Assembly (NCBI GenBank): GCA_003342815.1
Contig: PTEX01000300.1
Span: 674,282-738,281, forward strand
Direction: 5' to 3'
DNA: 64,000 nucleotides
Source of the DNA: Eudromia elegans
Taxonomy: Eukaryota; Chordata; Aves; Tinamiformes; Tinamidae
Below, piece after piece: positions 25,248-37,352 of this stretch (the stretch's first letter is position 1; each line of letters starts with the position of its first letter). The position numbers and the translations under genes were made by a program. The notes beneath the pieces were generated by a model. That model was not told the DNA's origin. It saw only the letters and a program-made list of their open reading frames with translations, and searched no databases.

Positions 25248-25587
25248 TCATAGAATCACAGAATCACAGAATGCTTAGGGTTGGAAGGGACCTCCAGAGG
25301 TCATCTAGTCCAACCCCCTGCACACGCAGGGTCCCCTAGAGCATATGGCACAGGGTGGCATCCAGGCGGGTTTGGAAGATCTCCAGAGAAGGAGACTCCA
25401 CCACCTCTCTGGGCAGCCTGTTCCAGGGCTCTGTCACCCTCACTGTTAAGAAATTCTTCCTCAAGTTCCTGTGGAACTTTTGGAGCTTCAATTTGTGGCC
25501 GTTTCCTCTAGTTCTATCACTGGCCACCGCTGAGAAGAGGCCAGCCCCATCCTCCTCACTGCCTGTCTTGAGATATTTAAGGTATTT
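25248..25587 (-). mobile_element. Short, well-preserved CR1 LINE 3' copy
   Basis: About 340 bp are present on the minus strand with a complete-looking 3' end of three 8-bp units (reading GCATTCTGTGATTCTGTGATTCTATGA in total, shown here as the tail). It resembles the subfamily of the 12052 and 15129 copies. The ORF2 C-terminus is intact: '[39 protein letters not shown]' continues to 'LEIFQTRLDATLCHML' and the natural stop near 25336. An 11-bp direct repeat flanks it. The open C-terminus, fresh tail and visible TSD suggest it is among the youngest copies in the window. Confidence 0.97.
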
Positions 25588-25598
25588 GAGGTATTTTT
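25588..25598. repeat. Putative target-site duplication, 5'-side copy
   Basis: GAGGTATTTTT is identical to 25237-25247. The preceding bases ('aaggtattt') are similar, so the exact junction is uncertain by a few bases. Confidence 0.65.
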
Positions 25599-28500
25599 GC
25601 AACTGTGTTTTTTGAGTTTTGTTTGTTTGTGTGTTTTTTTCTATATGACAGCTAGCAGCAAGCAATATAAGAGAAAAGATGAAGCCTGGACCTTTGGAGA
25701 GTCCAAGATAACTCCATAAAAGCAGAAAACACAACAAAACTCAAACAATGGAGACTAATTATAAATACTAGACTAATATTTTTCATAGCATCATTTTAAG
25801 TTGGTTTTGAATAATATAAACTTGTCCTTATGCCAAGATGATAGTGAGTAGCGAGTGAATTCAGAGTGAATAGCTGAAGCCCTGCTCCTGAAAGTTTACC
25901 CAGGTGAGCCGTTCAATGGCTTCAGTAGAGATACTTATTTTTTTGAAATTAAGCACGTACTTATGCTTACAGAATGGAGACTGAGAGTCTAAATCTTTTT
26001 TCCACTCAGTGATATAACATCTGGTTTCTGAGGGCTGAATCTTGATCCAGCAAGCAACACTGACAAACATCTATAACTTTCCATAGATGATCAGGCCTGA
26101 TGATTCCAAAAACATCCACTAAATAATCTGAAAAAAATGAAACAATCAGATGATATTACAAGAGAGCGAGAGCTCAAGATAAAGAAAAGGAAGATTGAAT
26201 AATAACTAAGATTTTTGTGATGTTGATTCCATTTGTTTGGATTTACTGTAGAACTTTCAGCTATTACTACTCCTTGTTTCCCAAAATTTGAGGATAACTC
26301 AAAAGGTGAATTGTCTGGGAATGGTATTTTCTACATGTATTTATGGTACATTGACAATGCAATTAGCTCTTCCATGAATTCTGGGCTCTGACAATGCAGG
26401 ATTGCCGAGGTAATAGGTAAGAAAGCACCGTCTGCTTGACCATTTGCTACTTTATTTACTTATGTAGTGGCCCCATATCTGGATCCTGCCAACATGTGCT
26501 CCTATTCTCAAGTGATCTGAAAGCTGACAGATTCCTGCCAGATGCAGTGGGTATTTGTTTCTGGCTGTTACACAGGCAAGTACATTAATCCTTGTAATGA
26601 AATACTTATGGCCATGCACATCCATATTGTTCTCATCTTTCACTGCAGTCTTCAATTTGACAACAAGTTGTGCAGGTCAATGTTTTTTCAGTGAAACAGT
26701 GTACTGCTGTAAGAATATTGAGCACCATCAAAATGGAAAGTTTCCTTGTAAACAGAACATTTTGGGGGAAATAGTAAGTTAGGAAACATTTTGCCTCGGG
26801 TTAGGCTGTCATTAATTTATGTTATGCTTGACCTATTATATCTAATAGCAATTTGTTTAAAGCAGAGGCAAATATAACTTGAGCTCCAACAAGAGTTGCT
26901 GTTTATTGTGTCTGCTATGAAGTTCCCATGGACATAACCTGAAACTTATATCATGCCCCATTGACTGGTAGTTGTGCCTCTTCAAGTCGGTAGAGCTTCA
27001 CAGAAGCACTAGGATCCTTTTGTGCAAATACAAGGGTAGAAAGGAGCCAGAGGGCTAAATTCTATAATCACTTTTAATATAATATAAGCCTTTTATTGGA
27101 TGTAAATTTAAGACCAGTGAAAACAGATGCTGAATTAAATGCTAGTTCATTATAAAGTGGATGTTTAGTAAGTCAGAATCAGAACCTCAGCTCCTAGAAT
27201 ATATGATTCTTCGATTACACAGAAATGTATATGAAGATATAGAGATGAATATAGTAGTGATGGTTTATTTTCTTCATTAATTGTAGCAGATCACAGAGAA
27301 AAAATGTCCTTTTATTTCACAGTTTAACCAACATTAATGTTTTATAATCTGAATAAACATTTTCAAAGCCCCAAGAGAGGTTGTGTATGGCTCTCCTAAA
27401 TCAAACAAGGGAGTAAATAATTCTGACAATCATTCTCACAAGATAATATGGCAGCAAAGAATAGAGCATCATGGTCTTATGGTTTACTGCAGGTTAAAAG
27501 GTTCTTTTTACTGTCAGATTAACAATCTGTCTTACTCTGTTCTATTAAGTTTAAAAAGATCTTTTAAGAGGACCATTCACTCATTTTCTAAATGGCTTTG
27601 TTCTTTTAAAATTGTAAGACAGTCTTTGAAAAATAACCGTCAGAGATTGAGCCAGTTTTGCAGAGCCAAGCTATGGTTTGCAGAGCACTAGTATTTAATG
27701 ACATTGTGGAAAGTTTTACCATTTATAATTCAACCAATTAGATATCTATGTGAAGTGCTCCTGTTGGTACATGAGTAGCATTGAGTGTTGATATTTTTCT
27801 GCTCTCAAAGACTGAAGAAACAGGTTCTAGGTTGGCAGTGTTGTGTAAGAAAGTCTTCTATAGAAAAGAGAAAGGGAAACAACCATAAGTGATGGCACCC
27901 ATACACTTTAGTCTCCTTCTGAGGAGATTCTTTCCAGGTAGGCAAAGAGTAGCTCATTCCCATTATCATTAAATAACTTCCTATGCGGAATGTGTCAAGC
28001 ACAGTTCCAGTGGCTGGATCTACAGCAATATTTTGACAGAGAGCACAGACACCTGCTGCATTATCAATGACAAGATGCTGAGGGACAAGTGGTTAGCAGA
28101 AATTTTCCATGATTGATAACCAACTCCTGGTCAAATGCATCTGAGGATGAAAATCTGTAGTCCATCACCCACCTTGCCCGGATTAAGTTGCTTTACCTTT
28201 GAAGATGCCAAGATGATGATGTACAAGTCTATTTTAAAAATGAAGATGGAAAACAGAACGCCAAAAATAAATGGTCAATCCGATATAGACAGTATAATTT
28301 CACTTAATTAGCATCCTCATGATGTGTGTTGATCTTTTTGGTAATAAAGGGCAGGGAAAGAAAGATGGAAGGAGAGACTTTATATGTAAACATAGAACAG
28401 ATATTTTCAGTCACCTTTTTCTGAGCAAATGCACTACTTTAATATTTATAGTAAAATGTAACTTATCTATATTCTTGCACCTTAGAGGAGCATATAATTT

Positions 28501-28619
28501 AGGTTCACTGCAATGTCAGTTAAGGCATTTGCAAGACTGAACTCAATGTTAATATTAATTCTTATGCTCAGTACTTTGATCCTTGAAAGATTAACTAAAA
28601 AAAACCTGCGAATTAAAGC
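25599..28619. other. Unique AT-rich DNA without a supported gene
   Basis: A G/T-rich patch (tttgtttgtttgtgtgttttttt) follows the CR1 at 25617-25641. The 102-codon plus frame at 27383-27691 looks like chance. No repeat family or RNA gene was recognised. Confidence 0.55.
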
Positions 28620-28823
28620 AACACATGACAGGAAGTGATAACAGTTTCTTCACTGCCTGCAGCAGGACAAAACAGACACTTTTGTCAACATCACCTAGCA
28701 TTTCTATTAATTAAAATGACAGCAACAGCAAAAACCTACCATATTTTATGTTTTGCAGCACTGTGTTTTGGCCTTTACACCACCAGGTCTATAAATAAAA
28801 CGTAAAGATATTTATATTGATTT

Positions 28824-28868
28824 GTTTCCATAGCAATGTGAAAGCTCCTCTTGGGTTTCCAAGGCAAT
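28824..28868. promoter_or_regulatory. Two tandem X-box-like (RFX) motifs
   Basis: GTTTCCATAGCAAT (28824-28837) and GTTTCCAAGGCAAT (28855-28868) each match the RFX-family X-box consensus GTTNCCATGGNAAC at all but two positions. Their starts are 31 bp apart, about three helical turns, so they would face the same side of the DNA. RFX factors bind such imperfect palindromes in enhancers and promoters of cilia and MHC class II genes. No gene is visible nearby, so any role would be as a distal element. This is a by-eye motif call. Confidence 0.35.
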
Positions 28869-29444
28869 ATGTAGCAGAGTAACAAATCAAGAAAATGTGG
28901 GAAATATTCAGTAAGCAATGATTTTAAACTGTGCCCCAGGCTTCCAAACAAAAATCTATTTTTCATTATAAGCATTCTGAAAAAAAATGCTTCAAATTAG
29001 AACAGAAAATTTCATCTACCAACTTCATATTCCCTTTTGCCATTAAACACTTTCTACGTAAAAATACACTTTCGTTCATTATACTTTTCAGTCAAGTTCA
29101 TCTCACTGACAGGAACATGCAATGTATATGCAATGCTAATTTTTAAAAAGGTGGAAAATTTTTAGAAGACCTTACCAAAAAAGAGGCTGCTGAAGGAAGT
29201 GTGATTCTAAGAGACTCTATTCAGCTCTTGAAAGCACCAAACAGTGAAATCCACAGATCTAACTCTTCTTTTTCTTATAGAGATACCAGTAACCATTTAG
29301 GTAAAAGAAGAGCTAATATAATGCTTTGTTCTGATTTGACCAAACCCTCTTGTAACATCCTAAGACTTTTGTTCTATCTGCCGAGGAGATGTAGCATGAT
29401 GGAATACATGTGCACAAAAGCTGAAAGGTAGAAATTCATAGCTT
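28869..29444. other. Unique DNA, nothing recognised
   Basis: No exon, repeat or RNA gene is visible. Short open frames (28931-29146, 29201-29431) have no family resemblance. Confidence 0.55.
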
Positions 29445-29490
29445 TATACTATTATCATAGCTATCATAGCTATACTATTATCATAGCTAT
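29445..29490. repeat. 26-bp tandem repeat, about 1.8 copies
   Basis: TATACTATTATCATAGCTAT (29445-29464) plus CATAGC is followed by a perfect second copy of the first 20 bases (29471-29490). It is a local slippage duplication, itself built on a shorter 'atcatagct' echo. Confidence 0.85.
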
Positions 29491-30632
29491 AGTTGTGCCC
29501 TAAATCTGTCTTCAAAAGCTTTCTGTCCTCTTCTAAATCAGTGCTCTGAATTTGAGAATGTTTTCAGCTTGTTCTCAGTGCTATCCTAAGTCCAAACTAG
29601 GTCAGTCTAAATTTGTTTAACCTGTATATATCTATGATGCATGCTTGCACTTAAATCTTGAGCTTGTTTTAACAACATCCATAATTTGGAGATAAGTTTA
29701 TTACTTTTTCCTTGATATTCAGATATAAAATTCATATAATATTCTAATATTTCTAGATTCAGGCAGAAAAAATAAAAATAATTTTAAAAAAGTTTACAGT
29801 GAAATATTGTCTCTTAAGCCCCTTATTATCCCTGGAATAGAAGATGCATAAGTACACTAAGTGACAATGGTTTTAAGTTTGGAGTTACCCAAAAACTGTT
29901 AATGTCAACCAAGGAAAACTTGGTTTACTTCACATTTTAGGTGAAAAATTTCACCTGTCCAGGCCTCACAAACACCCTGTTCACTCATCACAGCACCAGC
30001 CCATCCTTCTTGGAGTAGAATTCAGGAAATTAAACATTTAACATTTAAGAAATAGAAACACTCAGTTTAAGGCAGTATCTGTACATCCTGTTCCACTAAA
30101 CTACTCACATATTCACTAGTTCACTGGCATTCACTTATTTTAAGAGAGCAATGCCCGATTTGCTTGCCTTGTATGCAACAAGTGACCATTCATATTCTAC
30201 TTTTAAGTATGTCATTTTTTCATTAATTTTTCACATGAACAAGAAAAGGCAAGACCAACTGAAAAACCCTTTGCTAAGCAAAAATGTCAGTGTAATTGCT
30301 TAAATTTTCTCTTCAGAACAGAATTCAGCCTGAAGTGAGCTAGTTGTATAGCAAAATCTATGAAGTTCAAAGAAAAAATTTCCTTCTGTATTATTCAAAG
30401 ATTGCTCTAAATTACACACCTGCAGTGAAAATCAAGTATGTGTCTTCACATTTGAGGTTTCTCTAATTAAATATGATCTGACCCTGGTTTGTTTTTGTAC
30501 TCAAAAGTGGTATTCAAGGAAGAAAACCTCCAGAGAAAATTACAGTAAGGCTTTCTACATAATGGCGTTGATATGCCTTCACGGTGGTGGTAGTGGTGGG
30601 GTTGTTCAGTTGTGTCTGTCTGTTTGCTTGCT
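29491..30632. other. Unique AT-rich DNA
   Basis: Nothing recognisable, apart from a short GGT-rich patch at about 30582-30602 (ggtggtggtagtggtgggg). Confidence 0.55.
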
Positions 30633-30668
30633 TGTTTTTTTTGCTTTTTTGTTTTGTTTTGTTTTTTA
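30633..30668. repeat. T-rich (TTTTG)n simple repeat
   Basis: This is a degenerate poly-T/TTTTG array. On the opposite strand it is A-rich, but no retrocopy body is seen next to it. Confidence 0.75.
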
Positions 30669-32496
30669 GTATAAGAGCTTCCAAATATGGCAAAAGCTAC
30701 TCCCTTGGCACCCCAAAACTAATGTCCTCATGGGGAGCAAAGTCAAATCTTTTGAACAAGATCATTAGTCATTATTTAGATGGGATCTCCACTGCAAGGG
30801 AGGCTTGAGTTTTATCACTACCTTTTACTTCTAAATAAATTTCCACAGCTATAGTCATTCCTTCATGGATTCATATGCTTGAGACAGGAAGGATCAAACC
30901 AAGGGAAAAGGGAGGGAAATATGTACAAAGGAACATGAGGAGCATTGTGATACTAACTGCTACAGAGGGAAGGCTAACAAATGAACAGAAAATTGGGAAT
31001 GAGTATTTGCATCCACTTAACTTTCCAGAGCATTTGCTGAATCCTGTAAAATGTCACAGTTAAATCTATATCTGCATAATTATAGTTATTTATTCATTTA
31101 TTTACTTCCCATTTATGAATAAGTTTTTAAAGTTGTAGGTTATATATCATTTTTCCAGCCTCAGTACCAGGAAAGGTTGAGGCCCATTTCAAGATATTTA
31201 TCTGCACATCCTGCCTCTTATAATGTTGCTAAAAAGTAATCATTAGGTTATTGTTAATCAGGTGCAAATCATTAAGGTAATGAAGACTATATATTAAGAA
31301 AATTTTCATGTCTGAAAACCATTAAACTTTCTTTCGTAATTCACCTAAATCCTACAATCTGATCATAAAAAATCCTGATATGAACTCATCTGATCTGATC
31401 TGGTCTGATCTGATATTGAAATTTATAAAATAATGGAGCCATCAGTGATTGAGTTGTAATAAAGAGTTGATGATTGATTCTTTGCACATGAATATAAGGT
31501 TTCTGTGAAAGCACAAATAAAATAACCTTAACAAATGTAGCATTATTTCTGGAAGAAAACAAAGGACTATCTTTTCAGTAAATCATATATGCAAATGTTA
31601 GAATGACAAAAAATGGTTATATGTATATCTATACACATATTATATATACTGATATAAATTGTTTCTGTAAAATCATTGCACAGAGTGATTCTATAAAGTG
31701 TCTCTGTTTGTGATATCAGTCTCATTAAAACATGAGATTATTTTAATAGTCATATTCTTTTTGTGTGATATTTCTAAATGTGTAGTGTATTAAGTCTATT
31801 TCTACTTAATGAAATGCAGAAATAAAAGTATTAATTTTCTTAGTGTAAAATGACTTAGAGGAAAATCAATATTAAGAGTTTTCTGGGCTAAAGCTAATCT
31901 TCAAATTAATGTCAATTTCAATTGTAAATGGAAAGAATGTAATTAATTAGCTTAAAAGCAAATAGATGTAGAAATGTACAAAAAGTACCATTTAAAATAG
32001 AAAAGGAGACTTACAAAGATTCAGCTATATGTCAAAGGACAAAAGAAATATAGACTTGAAAGGAAAACACATGATGAAAACACATGTTTTCAACAAATGG
32101 ATCCTTTAAATAAAACTTGTATTTTTAATGTAGTTTTCATTTATTTAATGCTTTAATAGTACTTTAATAATAATTCTATAATGCTTTAACTGTTAATACT
32201 TTGTAATGTGTTATCATCATTTACTAATATTTTAATACAAGTATGCTATATTATCTTTCTATTTCTTCCTGTCCCACTTTGCAAGGTCTCACCTCCGTAC
32301 TCCATTCCTTGCCATCCTATTGCCATGTCACCTTATATAACATCCTCATTATCTGGTCTCCCTTTCCTTTTATTCACTACTTCCCAGTCCAACACTTACG
32401 TCTTGACTGACACTATTCACAGAACTCATTAGGAGACAAGAACTGTTTCCTCATACTCGTATACCAGAGTCCAATCCCGCTGAGTTCAGAGCCTGT
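30669..32496. other. Unique, strongly AT-rich DNA
   Basis: A short (ATCTG)n array of five near-perfect units lies at 31388-31414. The section 31600-32200 is very AT-rich, with many TAAT/ATTA cores. No gene, transposon or RNA gene was recognised. Confidence 0.55.
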
Positions 32497-32586
32497 ATGC
32501 TTGCTTGCTTGCTTGCTTCCTTCCTTTCCATCCATCCATCCCTCCATCCCTCCATCCATCCACCCATCCATCCATCCATTCATCCA
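32497..32586. repeat. Composite microsatellite (TTGC)n-(CATC)n
   Basis: About five TTGC units (from 32497) pass through TTCC units into about 15 CATC/CCTC-type units, ending near 32586. The derived reading frames (a 'GWMDGWMDG' repeat on minus, '[15 protein letters not shown]' on plus) come from the repeat and are not proteins. Confidence 0.92.
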
Positions 32587-35500
32587 ACATTCAAGAACCA
32601 CATTTCCACCATAAAAGAATCACAGGCACTTTGGGCAGCCTGACCTACACTCAAAAGTATAAGGTCTTTATTAGAGAAGGATATTTCTTCACCCTTCTCT
32701 AATGTCAGCGTTTTTGTGTTACAAAAAAAAAAATACTAGCTAGAATCACCTCCTTCATACCAATGCAAAATTTAGTATATTTTCTGTCATTATTGCATTG
32801 TAGTCTGTACTTTGGTTCAACACTGGCATTTTTTCTTTTTTTGAAATAGGTAGATTATACTGCGTATGGGACCCGTGAGGATTCATTTTTTCCTATGTTC
32901 TCAAAAAATTATCATTCTAAAGCTATGCACTGTTGAATGACAATCAAATTCTTATCAGGAATGTTTGCAATTGCTAAGCAAAAACATTTAAAGCACTGAC
33001 TGTGTGTTTTACCAAGTGTATTTGAAGAAATGACAAGCTTTTTTTTAGCGAAGAAGATTCTCACACTTCAGCAATCTAGGACATTTCTCTCATTATTTTT
33101 AAAGCACTCATTCTATCCTGATAACCAAAAAGTTCTACTTTAATTTGACAAATAAATAAGGAAATGTCTTCTCATCTTGGGGAGATATATATCTATTTAT
33201 GTTAATTAATGAAAACAAAGTTTTGGCTGGTACTTTCCAATTGAAACTGATGGAAAATCTGCAATTTTTTGCAGAGGAGTTGAAAGAGTTTTGCTAATTA
33301 ATATGTATGTGTTTTCAAACAGCTGGAGATCACAAGTTAGTGCTGTAGATGCTCAAAACTGCTAATTATCATAGGCCAAAATGTTGATTTATGTGTGTTC
33401 ACAGGCAAAGGCTTCTGAATAAAATCCCAACAGAAAACCTTTCAATAATCTAGCCCCCACAGGCATATAGGCAGGCTTTGGGGAGAAATTTACATTCCCA
33501 GTCATGTCCATATAGATTACTTTACCTATCCAACAGGTTTCTTTAAGGGAAAAGAATTTCTCTGGATGCTCTCTAATGAGTTCCTAATACAAGTGTGTTT
33601 CAAGATCAAGCTTTCTTATCTTTCTTACCAAAGGTAAGGTTCCTTTGCAGAGTCTCCCAGATAGGAGGTCTGCTGTAGACAGGGATCCCATTTCAGATGG
33701 CTTAGGCCGTCCACACTTTCTGCACAGTAATTTCAAATGCTGTTCACACTTTTCCTAATATTCATACCTCTGCTGCTCTTAAATAGAAGACAAGATTAGT
33801 GCCAACTGAATTGTAGAAAAACCCTTACAAACAGTGTTTTATTGTGAGATACTAAAACAAAATTATTGCTTCATATCAGTCATGTGACATGCTACATGAC
33901 ACATTATGTAGTATAATCTTCTACATCTCCATTCACTCTGCCTCTAAAATCAGCACATGGGACACGTCAAAATATGTGTCAGAATGAGGTCAAATTTTGT
34001 TTGTACACATGTTCACTACCTAACACCTACATAAATAAGTCCTACAGCCACGGATATGTAGGATTTACTGTTTCTATACCTCTGGTCAGTGAAGTTAATC
34101 AAACAGGGTTAGAACATATCACATATATCATCTATTTGCAAGTCTTCCTGAGATATAACACATATGTTGCCAGTACACACTCATAGATTTCTGTCAGGAA
34201 ATCTCAGGCAGAAATATGCTTGTCTCTTGTGATGAGGTAAAATTTTTACTTTGAAAACATCAGCAAATGATAAAGTGCCAAAATCTCCTTAGAACAACTA
34301 CATAATGTACAAGAAAAGGTCTCCACTGTCAGCATGAGAGTATCTGCTTCTGAAGAGACAGGGCCTACATTTCATAGTAAATGAAGGCTCACCTCAGCTT
34401 AATTATAGTTTTCTTGCTTTACAAACCATGTTTTTATTTGATGCATGAGGCCACCTTTTCTATCTTTTTCATGATCCTTCATTCTAAATCTATTTTTATT
34501 CCAGTTAATTAGAGCAACTCAGAGAAACCTGGAAAGCAACAGGTTGTATAAAGAACTAAGAACAAAGAATCAAATAATCACACTCTCCTGCCTTTAAAGG
34601 TTAAGGTATAGTGGATGAATACCCTTTTAAATCTACAGGTAGCATTTTACATAAGAAAGGAAAGGTGAGCTGCAGGGCTGCTTACAAAAATCACATTCTT
34701 TTAATAATAATTTTTTAAAAAGATAGAAAGAAAGATAGAAGTAGATAGTTATTCATTCAGTGGCTAGAGCAGTTGACAGCAACTAGAACTCACGTGGTTA
34801 CAGTGCTAGCTAGTTTCTCCACATGTAATCTGAAACCCTTTGAACAAAGAGACAAATCATAGAAATGTCAGTCTTGAAGAAACAAATCTTGATACAATCA
34901 GTGAAGATCAAAGGAACATAAAATATCCCTGACATTTTTGACTTGCTTTTTAATACTTCTAGAGGAGAAGATTCCATAACTTTCAAAAAAGTTTCATAAC
35001 CCTTACAGGTAACACATTAATTAATTCTTCCTTGAAGACAGTACCTTCTGTTCTTCTATCAAGGGAGAAGAATTATCCAGTTCATAACTTTTTACATAAT
35101 AGAAAACAATTACGATGTCTCATCCATAATACTTTGTCTATTTGTTAGACTTAAGGTCTTACTTTCCTAGACTTAAACTATCCAATTTTTTCAATTATTC
35201 CTTGTAAATGGTATTTCTCCAAGCCTTTCTAGCTCACTAGATTCTCAGTATTATATGGACAGAGAGATTTCCTTCCTACAACTTAATGCTATAGGCTTGC
35301 ATCCTCCCTTTGAGTGTGCGTGTAAATTAACATATCTTGGGTATATGAGAGTTTAACATGTAGTTCTAAAAAATCCGAATGTCTTTTAAAACTTCACGGA
35401 GTTTGCAATCAGTTCATTCAGTTCACATGCGCTCAGAATTGATTTTGCCTAGAGTGGAGAGAAGTGAGAATATAATGTATTTTTCATAACAGATGATGAC

Positions 35501-36834
35501 ATGGAACATATTCATGCAAAAATCACTCGGCTTCTTCTGAAGCGCTGGATTTCAAAGACTCATTAAGCAAAGATGATTGTTTTGCCCAAACACTAAATTC
35601 ATTACTTAAAAGTAATCTGCAAGAGAAATTGATGATTTTTTTAATTCACTAAATGACTTGTCTTTATCTGGTAGAAGCACCAGATAAAACAAAGTCCTTT
35701 AGATCTTAGAAGAGCTAGCTCCCAAAATTAAAGACAAGCCAATTCCTGATTTATTGATTAATTTGATCAGTTTCATGAGGCTAAGTCATGTATTGTCTCT
35801 GTTATAAGGATTATGGATTCAACATAAAGCTCAAATTAATATCTCAGTTCTAATTTCTATGAATATTAAAAATAATATCAAGAACTGGTTAGATGTAATG
35901 AAAAAATAAAGTGAACTGTCATTATGAATATTCTAGGAACTGGATCTAAATCAAAGAAGCTTGCAGGAATGCCATGTGGAATCTGTGAGAATCAATACTT
36001 TCACATTAAGACTAACAGACAAATCCCAAATAAGTGTATATATGTCACCTTCTATCCATAAACTGGCTGATAAATCTCAATCAATTAATTTTCAATAAAG
36101 ATTCTTTTCTACTTATTTACTTATTGGGTCATAAACCTTCAGATTGTCCCCCATGTAAACTGCCAGAGAGTATGTCTAATAATGACTGCCCTCTCATGTG
36201 TGCATTTGTGCAGTCCCACGGGTGCACATGAACATATTTTCCCATTGCAGGATACTTATAAAATCAGCATAGTCCATAGCAAATAGAATAACAAAATGGG
36301 AAAAGAACCATTAATACTTGCTACCAGTAGCCATGAGAAGAAACAAGATAGCCAAATCTTCTGCTGACCTGCTTACTTCTGTGAGAGGTATTTTGGGTCA
36401 GAGGTCTAGATTACTTTCAACATAATGTGGTGTTGTAGATGATGATGATATGTTAGTAGTATTCTCCTGCAGATTATTTCATATCATATTTCACTGACTG
36501 TGTATGGATTGACAATCTCTCATCCTCAGTTTAAGCTCAGACAGTCTTTCATAGGCCAGCATGTTACAGCGTGGATGCTGACATAAAATAACTTTTCCCA
36601 GCTGGTGGTCATTGCAGTAACCCTTTAAGATCTTGAGCAGAATTCTCAGATATAGATTTTATTTCTGAGAGTCACTCTACTAAACATACACTTTTACATG
36701 GATATAAGCAAAAAAAATTGTAAGAACAAGTTTAATCAATTTGCATAAACACAGAATGGGAAATATTGCTATTCAGTGATTTATAGAAAGAAGCCTGGAA
36801 ACCAACATGAGACAGAAATGTAAAATTTAGTAGA
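32587..36834. other. Unique AT-rich DNA without a supported gene
   Basis: About 4.2 kb holds no recognisable element. A GATA/GAAA-rich patch lies at 34722-34748. Open frames (33974-34186, 36034-36231) are short and without domains. Confidence 0.55.
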
Positions 36835-37352
36835 ACCCCAAATGAAATATGGCACCCAGTTTGGGTCACCACAATTCAAGGAAACCATGAATGAGTTGAA
36901 GAAACTGAAAGGAGAACCAAAATAATCCAAAGTCTAGGAAGTAAATTATGAAGAAAGACTGAAAGGAGTAGGGCTTTTCTCAAGACTGCTAAAGACTCAC
37001 TGTCATAAAAGATCAGGATGAATTAGGATTAGATGAATAGGAAGGGAAAAAACCATTCCCTGTACCTACTAAGGAAAGGATAAGCTGCTGCAACCATAAA
37101 TTTAAAGTTAAAATAAAATAAAATAAAATAAAATAAAATAAAATAAAATAAAATAAAATAAAATAAAATAAAATAAAATAAAATAAAATAACACTCATGC
37201 TTTCTAAGATTAGATGAACACTGGAATAGATCAGAGGTTTTAAAAAACAAGAGACATTTCGCGGGAAAGATCTATATCTAGCCGATCCTATCTTGGCATA
37301 GGAGGATTAGATGACATCTTAAGGTCTCATCCAGTCTAATTTTTCTATGATG
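36835..37352 (+). mobile_element. Ancient CR1-type LINE 3' region split by a microsatellite
   Basis: Despite heavy decay the CR1 ORF2 C-terminal order is visible in plus orientation. First comes 'tggcacccagtttgggtcac' (the W..QFGSP region), then 'tatgaagaaagactgaaagg' and 'agtagggcttttctc' (YEERLKGVGLFS). After it come 'gctgcaaccataaatttaaa', then 'gaacactggaatag' (HWNR), and finally 'ggaggattagatgacatctt' with 'aaggtctcatccagtctaat' and 'ttttctatgat', the standard 3' end. The spacing from the YEERLK region to the 3' end is about that of the family once the inserted array is subtracted. Divergence is far higher than in the other copies, so this is an old insertion of an earlier CR1 lineage. 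Confidence 0.8.
37109..37191. repeat. (TAAAA)n microsatellite, about 16 units, pure
   Basis: This is an uninterrupted 83-bp pentanucleotide array. It lies inside the ancient CR1 relic, after the 'aaccataaatttaaagt' segment, from which it may have grown. Its purity indicates recent expansion and probable length polymorphism. Minus-strand frames across it translate to an ILFYF repeat and are not genes. Confidence 0.97.

Noticed and set aside
32497-32586. Spaced short repeats as a possible CRISPR array
   Set aside because: It is a contiguous tetranucleotide microsatellite without spacers, and the window is vertebrate nuclear DNA.
32413-32702. Frames with GWMDGWMDG and [12 protein letters not shown] repeats
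   Set aside because: They are translations of the CATC/TTGC microsatellite on the two strands.
37013-37250. Minus-strand frames encoding ILFYF repeats
   Set aside because: They are direct translations of the (TAAAA)n microsatellite in two frames.
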